Source of the DNA: Viola odorata
Lineage: Eukaryota > Streptophyta > Magnoliopsida > Malpighiales > Violaceae
Length of the DNA stretch: 64,000 bases
Reading direction: 5' to 3'
Assembly: GCA_963691705.1 (NCBI GenBank)
Contig: OY829539.1
Coordinates: 23,854,407 to 23,918,406, forward strand
A model generated the notes under the pieces. That model was not told where the DNA came from. It worked only from the letters and a program-made list of their open reading frames with translations, and did no database searches. Within the stretch, counting starts at the first letter, position 1; each line of letters begins with the position of its first letter. The position numbers were made by a program, and so were the translations under genes. Below are positions 21,140 through 31,766 of the stretch, in pieces.

Positions 21140-22843
21140 GTTATCTGAATATTCACTCTAGGTCAGGGAGGATGTTAAATGCAGTTCTTCTTAGATTTCT
21201 TTTTCTTTTTCTTGTAAATGTACACTTAGAATTTGCTTTTAGTTAGATCAAGATTGTTAGTGCATGTTATGGTTTGTATTATTAGTGATAATTTGAGCAA
21301 GACTATAAACAACTTAGCTTGCTTTATTTTTAATCAAGCAAATTATCTGTGTTAACTTTTTTTTTATTGCTTATGTATTGGAATACTCATTTTTGAACTC
21401 TAATATTAAGCATGACAAAGTGGTTTCTCCATGTATGAGGGCATGCTTTGTCAAAACTTAAGCACTACCGATTGATCTCGTTTGAACCTGTAGCTTGAGC
21501 CTCACGCAATGATCATATTAGCCTTTACTTCTCTCTTTTGCTCCTCCACGAAAAAAGGTGCGTCCCTGATCCAATTTGAGTCATGCAGGTTTTGCAGCTG
21601 GCATGCGTTGTGGAAATTCTCTTGAGGTTTTCGTACGTGAGTGTTGTATCTGTCAAAAATAAATATAAAATTCTATCCTAGCACAATCTACGTCAAAATT
21701 TTAGATAATGATAAGTAGTTCGTGCTCAGGAAAAATGGTGTGATTAAGTGATTCCTTGTGATCAAAATTATACTTGAATAATAAGGTTTTTTTTTTAAAT
21801 ACAAATAAAAAATATCAAAATAAAGTGTTTAAAAAGTGGTAAAACAATTATGGAAAGAAACTCCCAGTAAAAACTTTAATAAGGGTATGAGTTACATCAT
21901 TCGATCATTGGTACAAGAATGTTCATTTTCCAATTGCATCATTGTTAAGATATTTTTTTTATTAAGACACCTTAGGTTGTCAGGCGAAATATACTAACCA
22001 CTTCACTTACTTTCTAAAAATAAACTTTGACCTAGGTTTCCCTAATTAAGAATGTTCGGTTGTCATACGAGACTTTAATTAAATCATTCATATTTTTATA
22101 GTATCATCATTTGGTCTAAATGTCTACTTTATTTTCCAAGTTTTCTTTATTGTTTACCAAATATTTGCAAGAAATGACTATAATCATTTAATTTCAATAT
22201 TAAACTGCGCATTTTAAAAATATGAAACAAATAATGTTGACAATGTTTGTAAATGCAATACAGAAAATATGAAATGCAAGTAAACCTCACAAATAAATGC
22301 AATCATACACCTTTAATCTTTACTAAAAAAATAAAATAATTTAACTAAACATAACAATAATTGAAAAGCATAAATTAACTTGCATAAAGAAAGATAAGGA
22401 AGAAGATGAAGTTGAAAGTTAAACTAGGTTTATAATTAGAGAATAAAAACTGAAATTTGTTTCAAGAGAAAATTAAATAGTCTTTCTCCCTTAATTATCT
22501 CCGACCAATATTCAAAATCTTAAATTTAAAATCTAAATAAAATGTATCTTACCGCCAGCTGTTCCCTTCCCAATTTCACCTCCTGAGCCCAAAGTCCGAT
22601 CTGCTGCTGTTAGGCTCCCAACTGCACAAGCAAATAATTAAGTAATCAATAATAATTAGTGGGCTTTTAAGGATTTAGGCATGTGCTTGCAATTCAATTT
22701 TGCTCTATCAACGTTTGCCCCAACATAGGCAGACAAACCGGAGTCCTCCTCCTTTACCTTAGCTTCAATTCTCATCCACAATCCATTCAAGAAATAAAGA
22801 TCAATAACAGTTCCCATCAAATCAAAGGTCCTCCCATTTTAAG
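21140..22843. other. Intergenic between CSL4 and the GPR107-like gene
   Basis: AT-rich. The first 200 bases are probably CSL4 3' untranslated sequence. On the minus strand at about 22557-22622 a short frame flanked by AG and GTAAG reads VGSLTAADRTLGSGGEIGKG, exon-like and glycine-rich, but I found no neighbouring exon and do not call a gene. The 150 bases before 22844 look like the next gene's leader. Confidence 0.45.
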
Positions 22844-24190
22844 ATGAAACTTCATCGCTTCTTCAAAATCCTAGACAATAATTCCATGTTAAAATCTTTA
22901 TACGCATTTCTCCTGCTGTCAATAATCCCATCTTCTTCATCAGAAATCAAGAACACCCACATCCTCCAAGATTCACGCCCATTGATCTTGTTCGAGCGAT
23001 TTGGCTTCAACGAACATGGTCATGTAGCCGTTTCCGTAAACCATGTCACCTGGAGATCAAAGCGTGAAAAGGTAGAACCTAACCATTCTTTAATGGGTTT
23101 TTTCCTATCCAGAGCCGACGCTTTTGCAAGAATCGCAGAGGAATTTCTACACAACGAAACTTTATGCGCATTGTCTAGCAATGCTACGACACCTGTGGTC
23201 AAATTTGACACCCTCTCTCCGAATTCAACTCATAATGGATCGATACCAATCACTGACCCGGACGAATACTGCTTGGTTTTTGGTAATTGCCATCGAAATC
23301 TTGAAGTATCAATGAATGTACATACCGAAATGTACAATTTAGTAGACGGTACCAAAAATTTCCTACCAACAGGGCAAACAATTTTGCCAAAGTTTTTTTT
23401 CTTGCTCTTCTTGATATATGCTTGTATTTCTATTCTGTGGATCTTTTCTTGCATCAAACAAAGGACTAGAGTTCACAAAATCCATCTAGCAACAGGCGCA
23501 TTGTTTATTGTCAAGGCCCTAAAAATGATATGTGCCTCTGAGGACAAAATGTATGTGAGCAGAACAGGAACACCACATGGATGGGATGTGGCATTCTACA
23601 TTTTTGGATTCCTTAAAGGTATAATGTTGTTTACAGTGATCATTCTGATCGGAACCGGGTGGTCGATCTTGAAACCGTACCTTCAAGAACGGGAAAAGAA
23701 TGTTCTTGTGATGGTAATTCCCCTGCAGGTTTTTGAGAACATTGCCTATGTTGTTATTAGTGAATCAGGACCGGAGACTAAAGATTGGATGACTTGGACT
23801 CAAATCTTCTTGTTGATTGACATTACATGTTGCTTTGCTGTGTTTTACCCTATCGTTTGGTCGATTCAGGGGCTGAAAGAGGCATCAAAAACTGACGGAA
23901 AAGCTGCCCGAAATGTCGAAAAACTAACCGTTTTCAAGCAATTTTACAGTGTTGTGGTGGGTTACTTGTATTTCACAAGGATTGGAGTTTCCTCCATAGG
24001 TTCTTTCCTTAGTTACAAATTGGAATGGGTTACGTATGTTCTTGCTGAGGGGGCAAGCTTAGTTCTCTATGTGTTCATCTTCCATAATTTCCAGCCGGTT
24101 GAGAAGAATCTATATTTGGTGATTGATGATGAGGAAGAGATGCATGCAGGGAAAATATTGCAAGAAGAAGATGACTCTTTTGAATTTTGA
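22844..24190 (+). CDS. GPR107/CAND7-like lung seven-transmembrane family protein
   Basis: A single uninterrupted exon of 448 residues. Residues 1-33 include an N-terminal signal peptide (SLYAFLLLSIIPSSSS). A luminal domain of about 150 residues follows, with a conserved FGFNEHGHVAV start and a Cys pair near EYCLVFGNC. Then come seven hydrophobic helices from about residue 185 (FFFLLFLIYACISILWIF) to VLYVFIFHNF near 415, and an acidic tail DDEEEMHAGKI...DDSFEF. This fits the GPR107/GPR108/TMEM87 group; plant members are named CANDIDATE G-PROTEIN COUPLED RECEPTOR 6/7. Mammalian relatives sit in Golgi and endosomal membranes and act in trafficking; G-protein coupling in plants is unproven. Many plant relatives are also intronless. 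Confidence 0.88.
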   Translation: MKLHRFFKILDNNSMLKSLYAFLLLSIIPSSSSEIKNTHILQDSRPLILFERFGFNEHGHVAVSVNHVTWRSKREKVEPNHSLMGFFLSRADAFARIAEEFLHNETLCALSSNATTPVVKFDTLSPNSTHNGSIPITDPDEYCLVFGNCHRNLEVSMNVHTEMYNLVDGTKNFLPTGQTILPKFFFLLFLIYACISILWIFSCIKQRTRVHKIHLATGALFIVKALKMICASEDKMYVSRTGTPHGWDVAFYIFGFLKGIMLFTVIILIGTGWSILKPYLQEREKNVLVMVIPLQVFENIAYVVISESGPETKDWMTWTQIFLLIDITCCFAVFYPIVWSIQGLKEASKTDGKAARNVEKLTVFKQFYSVVVGYLYFTRIGVSSIGSFLSYKLEWVTYVLAEGASLVLYVFIFHNFQPVEKNLYLVIDDEEEMHAGKILQEEDDSFEF

Positions 24191-24427
24191 GAAATCTCAA
24201 GTTTTAGGTTATTTGATCTACTTTTTCATAATGTAATTAATGCTATATGGAGCACTGTTCAATAAATAATTTATAGAATTACACTGTGAGCAAGTTCTTT
24301 TGGGTGAAAAAATTCAGTAGTTTTTTATCCTTTTTTATTTTTATGAAATACATTATTAGTTTTCTCAATGGTGGCACTATAAAAAACAGAACAATGCTCC
24401 CTTCCCTCAAGATTAGTGTTATCCCAA

Positions 24428-24514
<87 letters not shown>

Positions 24515-25202
24515 ATGGTAAAATTCTTTTGCTATTTTGAGAGGAAGGCGTTTAAGATTTTTAAATTTTCCCACTATACCATGTGTTATCTCTCGAATAT
24601 TTTAGTAATTGACGTGGCATATGAAGCGATGATAACATCTAAAAAGCCTGAAATATGGGATGTAAAAAATATTAAGAAAAAATAAAATTAAAGGGAGAAT
24701 TAAATACAATAATTAAATTTTACAATAATGTCATCGGCTTAATTAATCGTGAAACTTCCAATGCCAAGAATTCCAAGTGACATGGAATCAAGTGCATTAC
24801 TATTCAATCTTATATACAAAATTACCAAAGAAGTGATTATGTAATTTTATATGACAAAAAGTTTGAAATTATTTGTAGCATATACTTGATGAAGGCAAGT
24901 AATAAGGCTAGAGGGAAAATCATATAAACTGCCTGAATCTCTCTTGCTATCGATGCTATTGGAAGATTAGAAAATAACATGTGACATTCAAAATGTTAAA
25001 AAATAAAAATAAAAAAAATTGCTTCTCTACATATGTTACAAATATGTTACGAAGAAAACATCTTCCATGTAATTATTAGCTATTAAATATATTTACTGTA
25101 AGAGCAAATAGTTGTGTAATTATACCAAAATATATATCCCTCATTATATATCTAAGTTTATTTCTTTTGATAGACCAAGATTAATAAAAATTAGGGGAAC
25201 AT
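24191..25202. other. Intergenic, AT-rich
   Basis: The first 100 bases are probably the 3' end of the GPR107-like transcript (AATAAATAATT near 24262). Beyond it are a compound microsatellite and AT-rich sequence with no gene. Confidence 0.6.
24430..24509. repeat. Compound microsatellite (TCTA)n(TA)n
   Basis: About eight TCTA units run directly into some 24 TA units. Likely polymorphic. Confidence 0.95.
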
Positions 25203-25707
25203 TATAGGTAGATCTGCTAATTGGACAGGTCGGGACGAGCATGAGTCTAATTTCGTTAAGCTCTCTAAAAATTAAAACGGGTCAGACTTTAAGAGGGTCA
25301 ACTTTTACATGGCTTAAATCTGACCATTTTACTAAACGAGCAACCAACGGGCCTAATAAGCCAGCCCGTTTAATTTAATGTAATTAGAAAAAATGACAAA
25401 TTTTATATATCAATTAGAAATCTTAAATAAAAATATTCGTGGAAATTGAATTTTACAAGTTCAAAATAATAAATTAAGTACTTTAACCTTACAATCCCAA
25501 TTGATACTTAACCAATAATGACAAGTATTTTGTTATTCTCCCTACAACTCATGGCCGACTCATAAAACAGAACAAAATAAAAAAGTATCAAACTTAAGAG
25601 GATAATCTTGGAATCTAGGGAGTGCATGGCATTGATAATAGAAATTCATGCCACGACTCTACAATTTATTTAGAAATTAGAAGTTATTAGATTAGATTAT
25701 ATATTTA

Positions 25708-25759
<52 letters not shown>

Positions 25760-25936
25760 GAATAATTATGTGACGCGGGCTGGGCCGAGGGCTTAAAATC
25801 GGAGAGCCCAAGCCCGACCCTTTTACACTAATGGGTCGGGCCGAGTTGGGTCTAAAATTTGGTAGCTCAATCCCATCTATTTAAAACATGTCCAAACCGA
25901 TCCTACGAGTGGCTCGTTCAATTAGCGGTATAATTA
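25203..25936. mobile_element. hAT-like MITE (tentative)
   Basis: The left end has TAGGTAGATCTGCTAATTGG and the inverted right end ATACCGCTAATTGAACGAGC; the GCTAATTG-AC core is shared. Subterminal parts are rich in GGGTCGGGC/GCCCGACCC words in opposite orientation at the two ends (25225-25370 and 25775-25860), typical of some plant hAT MITEs. No clean 8-bp duplication was found. A (TA)n tract at 25716-25758 lies inside. Confidence 0.4.
25716..25758. repeat. (TA)n microsatellite
   Basis: About 20 TA repeats with no interruption. Confidence 0.9.
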
Positions 25937-26787
25937 CAGATGATGTTTATAGATTGAATATCCAAAACCATATAAAATAATTAATTTATTATGTAAGAAC
26001 ATTACTAGACACTCAAGTTAAATGCAAGAGATTTTATTTTTTGTTTTGGTATAAAAGGAGCTAGGGTACGCCAAATTTTGTTATATTCTTCAAAAATGGT
26101 TTTCAATTAGAACTTTTATTAATGGATCAAAAACCAAGGTTTTGTAAGAAAAAATTTACATTTCATTTATTATACTACTCTCCCGTCTGAATTAAATATT
26201 ATTTTTTACTCAAAATATGATCCAAATTAATTGTCATTTTCGTGTCGCGTCAGCACAGCACATGCGGAATGTCAATTATGAAAAAACCCTCTCCTCGTCA
26301 TAATTACCATCACTGCCCTTGTTCATCTTTTTTCTCTTACTTTGTTCCAGCCTCCGGGTTTGAACAGGATGTCTGCGTGTACACCAATGAAGAAAACCGA
26401 TGAATTCGGCCTAGATCTAGTGAACCATACCAGTTTAAGGATTCTAATCAACAATCAAGAAGCTAAATCGACATCAACACTAGACCGCTGAAACATTAAT
26501 TTCATTACTACCATTTAAGCCCCAAAATTTCAATTACAGATCCAGATCTACTTCTAACTTGTAAAAAAGACTATAGCAACAGAAAAACACAATAGATCTA
26601 GAATGAATTTTAACCGCCGAAGTTGTTGAGGGTACGGCCTTGCCATGTCTCCTCCACCCTTGCTGTCACCACCGCCGTCCGCCGTGGCACCACCGATTCA
26701 TCTCCTCACTACTTCATCAGTTTTTTATCACCACCATAAATCGTATCTTCACTAGTTTAGCGGATTGGTTAAGAGGCTGTTTGGTAT

Positions 26788-26839
26788 CAAAATTTGGGAA
26801 GAGTTCAGTTCATTTAAACTGAACTCTTCCCAAATTTTG
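26788..26839. repeat. Perfect 23-bp hairpin near the left terminus
   Basis: CAAAATTTGGGAAGAGTTCA begins a 23-base arm (26788-26810) that is the exact reverse complement of 26817-26839, with a six-base loop. A TGTTTGGTATA copy of the terminal motif follows directly. It could be a folded subterminal region or a nested MITE remnant. Confidence 0.85.
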
Positions 26840-27084
26840 TGTTTGGTATACTTTTTTTTAAATGAATTCAATTCTTACAGAATTGAACCATCAAAATTAA
26901 TACAAGATAGAATTCATGCCAAAATAGGTGTGATTGTTGAAGAATTCATTTAGATTTTTAATAATTAATTAATTAATTACATAAAAGCCCTCATTCATCT
27001 TCTCTCTGCGACGACACTGTAGAAGCAGTGAGCGAAGAGGAGTAACGAGATTAGATGAGAAGCTGTTTCGAAAAGAGTCCTAGA

Positions 27085-27763
27085 GAATGTACAATGATCC
27101 GTTTTACCCTGTGGATCTCCCAATTCGGGTCTACATGTACAATATGCCCGCCAGGTTCACCTACGATTTGCTATTGTTGTCACCTCCAATGGCAGCCTCG
27201 TGCATCGATTGATAGAGCAGGTATTTGTTTGTGATTTTAGTATCGTATTAATGATGAATTGCCTGTCTAAGATGCAGTGGCTGCAATCAACAATGATTTG
27301 GAAAGATTTCTGTATTGGAACATTTCTGTTTATTGAAGACACATTCTTTTAGTTCCTAATTTTTAAGCGTGTGGTCAATATTTTCCATGTAGTTGCTTAG
27401 TTGTTTGCTTCCAATTTCAGGGTGGGAAGATACGTGCTAAACTTGCAGCAGAACTAAGTGGTGCTGAGGGTGTAGTCATAGAGGAGGGATCAGCTGGAGA
27501 GGGTGGGAAGGCGGCAACTCAGATTGGAATGCGCAAGTTTATCCACTGGATCTTGAATTTTTCTTTTTTTTCTTTTTTAGCTTTTTGTTGGTTTCTCTGA
27601 AATCATGGAGTTGCTTCTTTCTAGGTCTATCTTTTGCTTAAGCCCAGCTGGTGATACTCCATCATCCGCAAGATTATTTGATGCTATTGTCAGTGCTTGC
27701 ATACCAGTTATAGTTAGTGATGAATTGGAGCTTCCTTTTGAAGGGATACTTGATTATAGAAAG
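27085..27763 (+). pseudogene. Captured fragments of a GT47 exostosin-family (ARAD-like) glycosyltransferase
   Basis: Three pieces in order. The first (about 27085-27212) contains DLPIRVYMYNMPARFTYDL, like the start of the GT47 catalytic domain, then runs into a TGA. The second (27421-27536) reads GGKIRAKLAAELSGAEGVVI and ends MRK. The third (27625-27763) reads [20 protein letters not shown] then [20 protein letters not shown], the hallmark C-terminal GT47 motif. Pieces two and three join in frame through an AG/GTTTAT...CTAG intron; piece three ends at GTGAGC. The family makes cell-wall glycans in the Golgi (arabinan, xyloglucan side chains). The long middle of the domain is missing, so this is not a working enzyme. 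Confidence 0.8.
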
Positions 27764-28648
27764 GTGAGCTAACTTTATGCATCATGTTAATCCTTGAAAC
27801 TTCAAGTGGCTGATTAGGTGTTGAAATTTGATGATCTGGTGGATATCGCATTGTTATTTTCCAAGGTGCATGTGCTTGTATTTTAACATGTCTGTGGGCA
27901 TTTTGTGTGAACAGAGAATGTTGGACCATATTTGTTAATCTCACAATTGAATTTTGTTTTGTTTTTTTAAAGTTGGATTGTTTCTCATCCTAATGAAAGG
28001 AGTTGTGAAGATAATGGGAAAGCTACGGTTGTCCGTATGAATTGTAATTCATCAAGTATGGTAGGAAATGGAGGAAATCCTAGCACTGTTCCTTCTGCAT
28101 TGAATACTAAGCAACCAAAATATGTGACCAATTGTTTGCTTTCACTTTAGATGTGTACAACTGCAGCATAAAATTGGTCAAATAAGCAGAGATGTTTATA
28201 AATTTTTTTCTTTTATTTTTATTTTATGGGTAAATTTTAGTTTAGCGGTATAATGGTCAAATAAGTAAAATGAAATCATTTCTTAGTCATACCAAACAAT
28301 GTGTTCATTTCAATTCAATTGAATTTTTTTAATTTTATATTGTTATACCAATCACTAGAGTTCATTCGAATTCTAATTAAACTCTATTAATGAAATGAAT
28401 TGAACTCATACATGATTTGATACCAAACACCCCCTAAAGAATTGGAGGCTGCGTTTTGGCGGAAAGTTTCAATTTTTTAGAAAACGAAAATGGAGCTCGA
28501 GGAAGATGGGTTTTGACGAATGGTAGTATCGTAATTAAAAGGAAAATGAGAGTAAAAATGTAAACTTCACACAATAAAATATTGCCAAAAATTCAGTCCC
28601 TTATTTGTTGGCACTATTCTAAAACGTCACTTAAATGTGACCGGGTAT

Positions 28649-29455
28649 ATATTTAGTTTACTTCAACATTTTTATGAGGTTATGACTTACAATTATATTT
28701 CGCATTATTGAATAAAATATTACAAATAAAAATAAAAATCAAATTATATTTTTTAAAAATCGTAAATTATACTGCAAATGGAGCCATTATTTGTAAAAAA
28801 TAAAAATATTTTAAATGAGCTCATAATAAAAATAAATGCAAAAGGAAAATAAACATAAACCGAACAAATCACATTATTGAAAATGGACTGAACTACATCA
28901 CTTATATAATTTCCTTCTTAAAAAAATTCTATTTAAAATTTTATATAAACTCTTTAAATTAAGTTTAAAAAAAGGGAAAAAAAGGATTAAAATTTTCTTA
29001 TTAAAAAGGAAACATTTTCTCTTCATAATTTTTATAAAATTTAAAAGAAAAAAAAAGGAGGAAGGAGAAGTTGGTGGGATTCAATCCTCTAAGAGGAGGA
29101 GAGATAAATGAGGAATTAACGAACAAAACTAAATCTAAACTTTCATAAAAAATGCATAAAATAATTTCCCAGTTATTCAGTTCTGTTTCCAATTTTTTAA
29201 AATTCAAAACCAGAACAAGTCACGAGTATACACTTCGATTCCGATTTAATAACTACGATTTTTCAAACAAAATAATTAACCGAACCGACAATTCTAATTC
29301 AGTTTCCGGTTAAGTCCTGTTTTTTTAGCACTCTCAAATATTCTGATACTTATGTCGTTTGTAATTAACTATTTTTTTAATGCTTTAAATAGTTTTCTTT
29401 GTGGATTTTTTTAAACACTTTACTGGTCCAGATTATCGATGATGGTCTGCCACAA
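28649..29455. other. Intergenic, AT-rich
   Basis: No gene seen. The last 100 bases are presumably the promoter and leader of the gene at 29456. Confidence 0.55.
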
Positions 29456-30928
29456 ATGGGAGCTCAGCTTCGTCTTCTTCTTAATCCATTATCCCCCTTC
29501 TCTGCACAATCACCATCGTCTCATGCGCCCCTTCTAAACCCAAATAAATTCCCCAGCGGCACTAGGCCTTGTCGCGTCAACCGGGCATGGAAGAGCTCCT
29601 CCGGCCCCAGCTCAAAAGGGAGCTTCAGTTTCAATCTGGAAGATGAGGTCGGCACCAACTTTGGCGATTTTGAGTCCACACAAAAGCAGAGAGTGTGGTG
29701 GTTTGATGATGAAGACGATATTGATGACTGGACAGATGATGATAAGGAAGATGAGTTCTGGATTTTCAAGGTAACTCAAAAAAAAAAGAAAAAAAGAAAA
29801 CAAGAATTGAGCACTTTTTATTTGATGAACTTTCAGTGTTTAGGGTAAGTATTGTCCACTGAAATGAATTTCTTCTTTTCAAAGTTGTTCAATTTTGAAT
29901 TTTCTGTGTTTAGAGTATGTGGGGAAAAATTATACTATATTGTTTGGTGAAGTTAGCAGTTATTTTGTCTTATGTATTGCTATCTACACTACAGAGCCAA
30001 ATCGATACAGACTGAAGGCTTCCTTGAAAAAATGTATGCTTGTTTGGGATTAATCTTTTCCAAGATGGCTCGTAGGACAGTGGATAAATCTAGGCTGTTA
30101 TGGTAGTGGGCTCGGTTCTTGGGAGAGAAAAGAGATGGAAGATCCATGGATGGGAATTGGAAAGAATGAGACAAGGGGGGTTTAATGTTTGCTCTGTTTA
30201 TCCAAAGGAAATACTCAGTCCAATTAACCATGTAAACCAATGCACAATTTTGGTGGAAAAATCAGCCTGATTATTCATGAGAACCAATGCATGTACTTTT
30301 GACGCATTTGATATCTATTAGCTGGTTCACTGAATCCTATGTGTGTAATACGATTGCCTTAATTCTGACGTTATCATGTTCTTTTCTGCAGTTATTGAGG
30401 CCTTTTGGTTGGATGCTTCCAGCCGTTGCCGTATCATTTCTGCTTGGAACAACTGGTCCAAATGCCTTTTTGATGGCATTGGCTGTTCCTCTTGGACAGA
30501 CTGCACTTTCTCTTGTGATTGATAAGGTTTGGGAAGGTAGAAGCCGTGACCCAAAACCTCGACGTAGAACCAAGAGCAAAAGGAGGCCAGTGTCCGGAGC
30601 TACGAGTAAGAAAAAGGCAGATGAAAGAGGAGAAGAAATCAAGACTGGCCGTGGGAGAGGGACCTACCAATCTTGGGTGGCAACAGAAAAGGGCCCATAC
30701 AAGAACGCTGCCAGGAGTACACCAAAATTTGGTGGATGGGATGAGCTAGGCGAAATGAGCCGAACTGACCCCAAAATGACACCAACTCGAAATACAGAAG
30801 GGCAAGCAAAGCGAGAAACCAAAGGTAAGTTGAGTAGGAGAGGAAGAGTGAGAGACACACCATTATTACTTAGGCTTATAATTGCAATATTCCCCTTCTT
30901 AGGTTCTTGGACAAAATTCCTATTTTGA
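29456..30928 (+). CDS. Plant-specific, probably plastid membrane protein of unknown function
   Basis: Two exons, 29456-29770 and 30392-30928, joined in phase 0 (AAG|GTAACT...TCTGCAG|TTA), giving 283 residues. I chose the ATG at 29456 because it is the first in-frame ATG. The first 60 residues (MGAQLRLLLNPLSPFSAQSP...) are serine/proline-rich and short of acids, like a plastid transit peptide. A strikingly acidic stretch follows (WWFDDEDDIDDWTDDDKEDE, about residue 80-100). Exon 2 begins with a hydrophobic segment (GWMLPAVAVSFLLGTTGPNA and on), then a basic, probably soluble region (KPRRRTKSKRRP), and ends with a second helix (TPLLLRLIIAIFPFLGSWT). The possible donor near 30826 is better read through, since the frame stays open and protein-like. 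I do not recognise a named family. Confidence 0.75.
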
Positions 30929-31384
30929 AACATAACTTATGTGCAACCTATTACACATCAGTTTGCGGTTGGAAAATTAGTCAGGGAGAATTGCTAATAT
31001 ATAAAGAGGATTTGTTTCTGTCAACTATTTCATTTATAGTTTTCTTCATTCTCTGTCATAGTTAGACACTAGTGATTATGATAACAATGTTATCTTACAG
31101 ATTATGCAAAAGTTCATTGATTAGTTCTCTAAGAGTGTCTTAATTGCAGCCGCTATTGACATAGTTGCCTTGTTTAGTTATTGTAAATAGAGACATACTT
31201 TTCCTAGTCAGAACAGCTAGATGGCTGTAAATAGAGATAGAATGCAAGAATAAGAGATGCCATTAAAGATGAGGCTTAGTTATAGTATTATGATTTATAG
31301 AATCCAATCCAATCCAATACTATGAAGATTTGTTTACAGTGATGGAGTTGGAAACTAATACAAACAATAAGTCTGGTTCTGCAT
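30929..31384. other. Intergenic
   Basis: Holds the probable 3' end of the upstream gene. No other gene seen. Confidence 0.5.
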
Positions 31385-31700
31385 CTAGTTGGACAACACA
31401 TTAGAACTTGACCCATTTTCTACATCTGTGGTTGTACTTCTTCTTTCACCATCATCTTTCTCACTGCTTTTGTTTCTCACTTCACTGGTATTATCTGGCA
31501 CAATGAGTTGAAACCCTAGTCGATTGCGGATCTTGAAAGAACAAAGCTGAACTGCCGCCCCCTTTTGCAGAACTTTTTCTTGTTTCTTTCTACAACAGAA
31601 TTCCACCCTTTGGGCAGAATGTCAGAATTCTTCCATATCTTCAAGCATAAATCATGACAAATCTCCAGAGAGGAATCTATGAACAAGACATCTGTCCTAG
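31385..31700 (-). pseudogene. B3-domain gene fragment (3' part, frameshifted)
   Basis: Downstream of the intact B3 gene and on the same strand. One frame reads VLFIDSSLEICHDLCLKIWK and GWNSVVERNK, then a shift near 31600 leads to GAAVQLCSFKIRNRLGFQLI and an acidic/serine tail ending at 31385. These parts correspond to the last half of the B3 domain and the tail of the neighbour (KEWNSVVERNKEV, TVQLWSFRI, LGFQLIV). It is a partial tandem duplicate with a broken frame. Confidence 0.8.
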
Positions 31701-31766
31701 TTTGACATTAAAGACTATGATAACAGTGATACCTTACTAATACACTGTGAGTTGAGAAACTAGAAA

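Larger units (their letters stand above)
26773..28434. mobile_element. PIF/Harbinger-type Pack element with captured GT47 gene
   Basis: The ends GAGGCTGTTTGGTATCAAA and, inverted, GGGGGTGTTTGGTATCAAA differ at two of 19 positions, and TAA flanks both sides (26770-26772 and 28435-28437). This is the PIF/Harbinger signature and the ends resemble those at 1336-4709. No transposase is present. The 1.66-kb interior holds exon-like pieces of an exostosin-family glycosyltransferase with introns retained, so the capture was from genomic DNA and not from mRNA. Near the left end is a strong hairpin. It appears non-autonomous. Confidence 0.8.
26182..28648. mobile_element. Degenerate Tc1/mariner-like element hosting a nested insertion (weak)
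   Basis: The left end CTCTCCCGTCTGAATTAAAT and the inverted right end ACCCGGTCACATTTAAGTGA resemble each other and the CTCCCTCCGTC-type ends of other elements here. The PIF/Harbinger-type element at 26773 would be nested inside. The outer parts are noncoding. Identity between ends is modest. Confidence 0.28.

Noticed and set aside
30826..30901. Possible 75-nt intron (AAAGGTAAGTT...TTCTTAG) in the 283-aa protein gene
   Set aside because: It is in frame, has no stop, and encodes a hydrophobic segment flowing into the C-terminus, so it is more likely coding.
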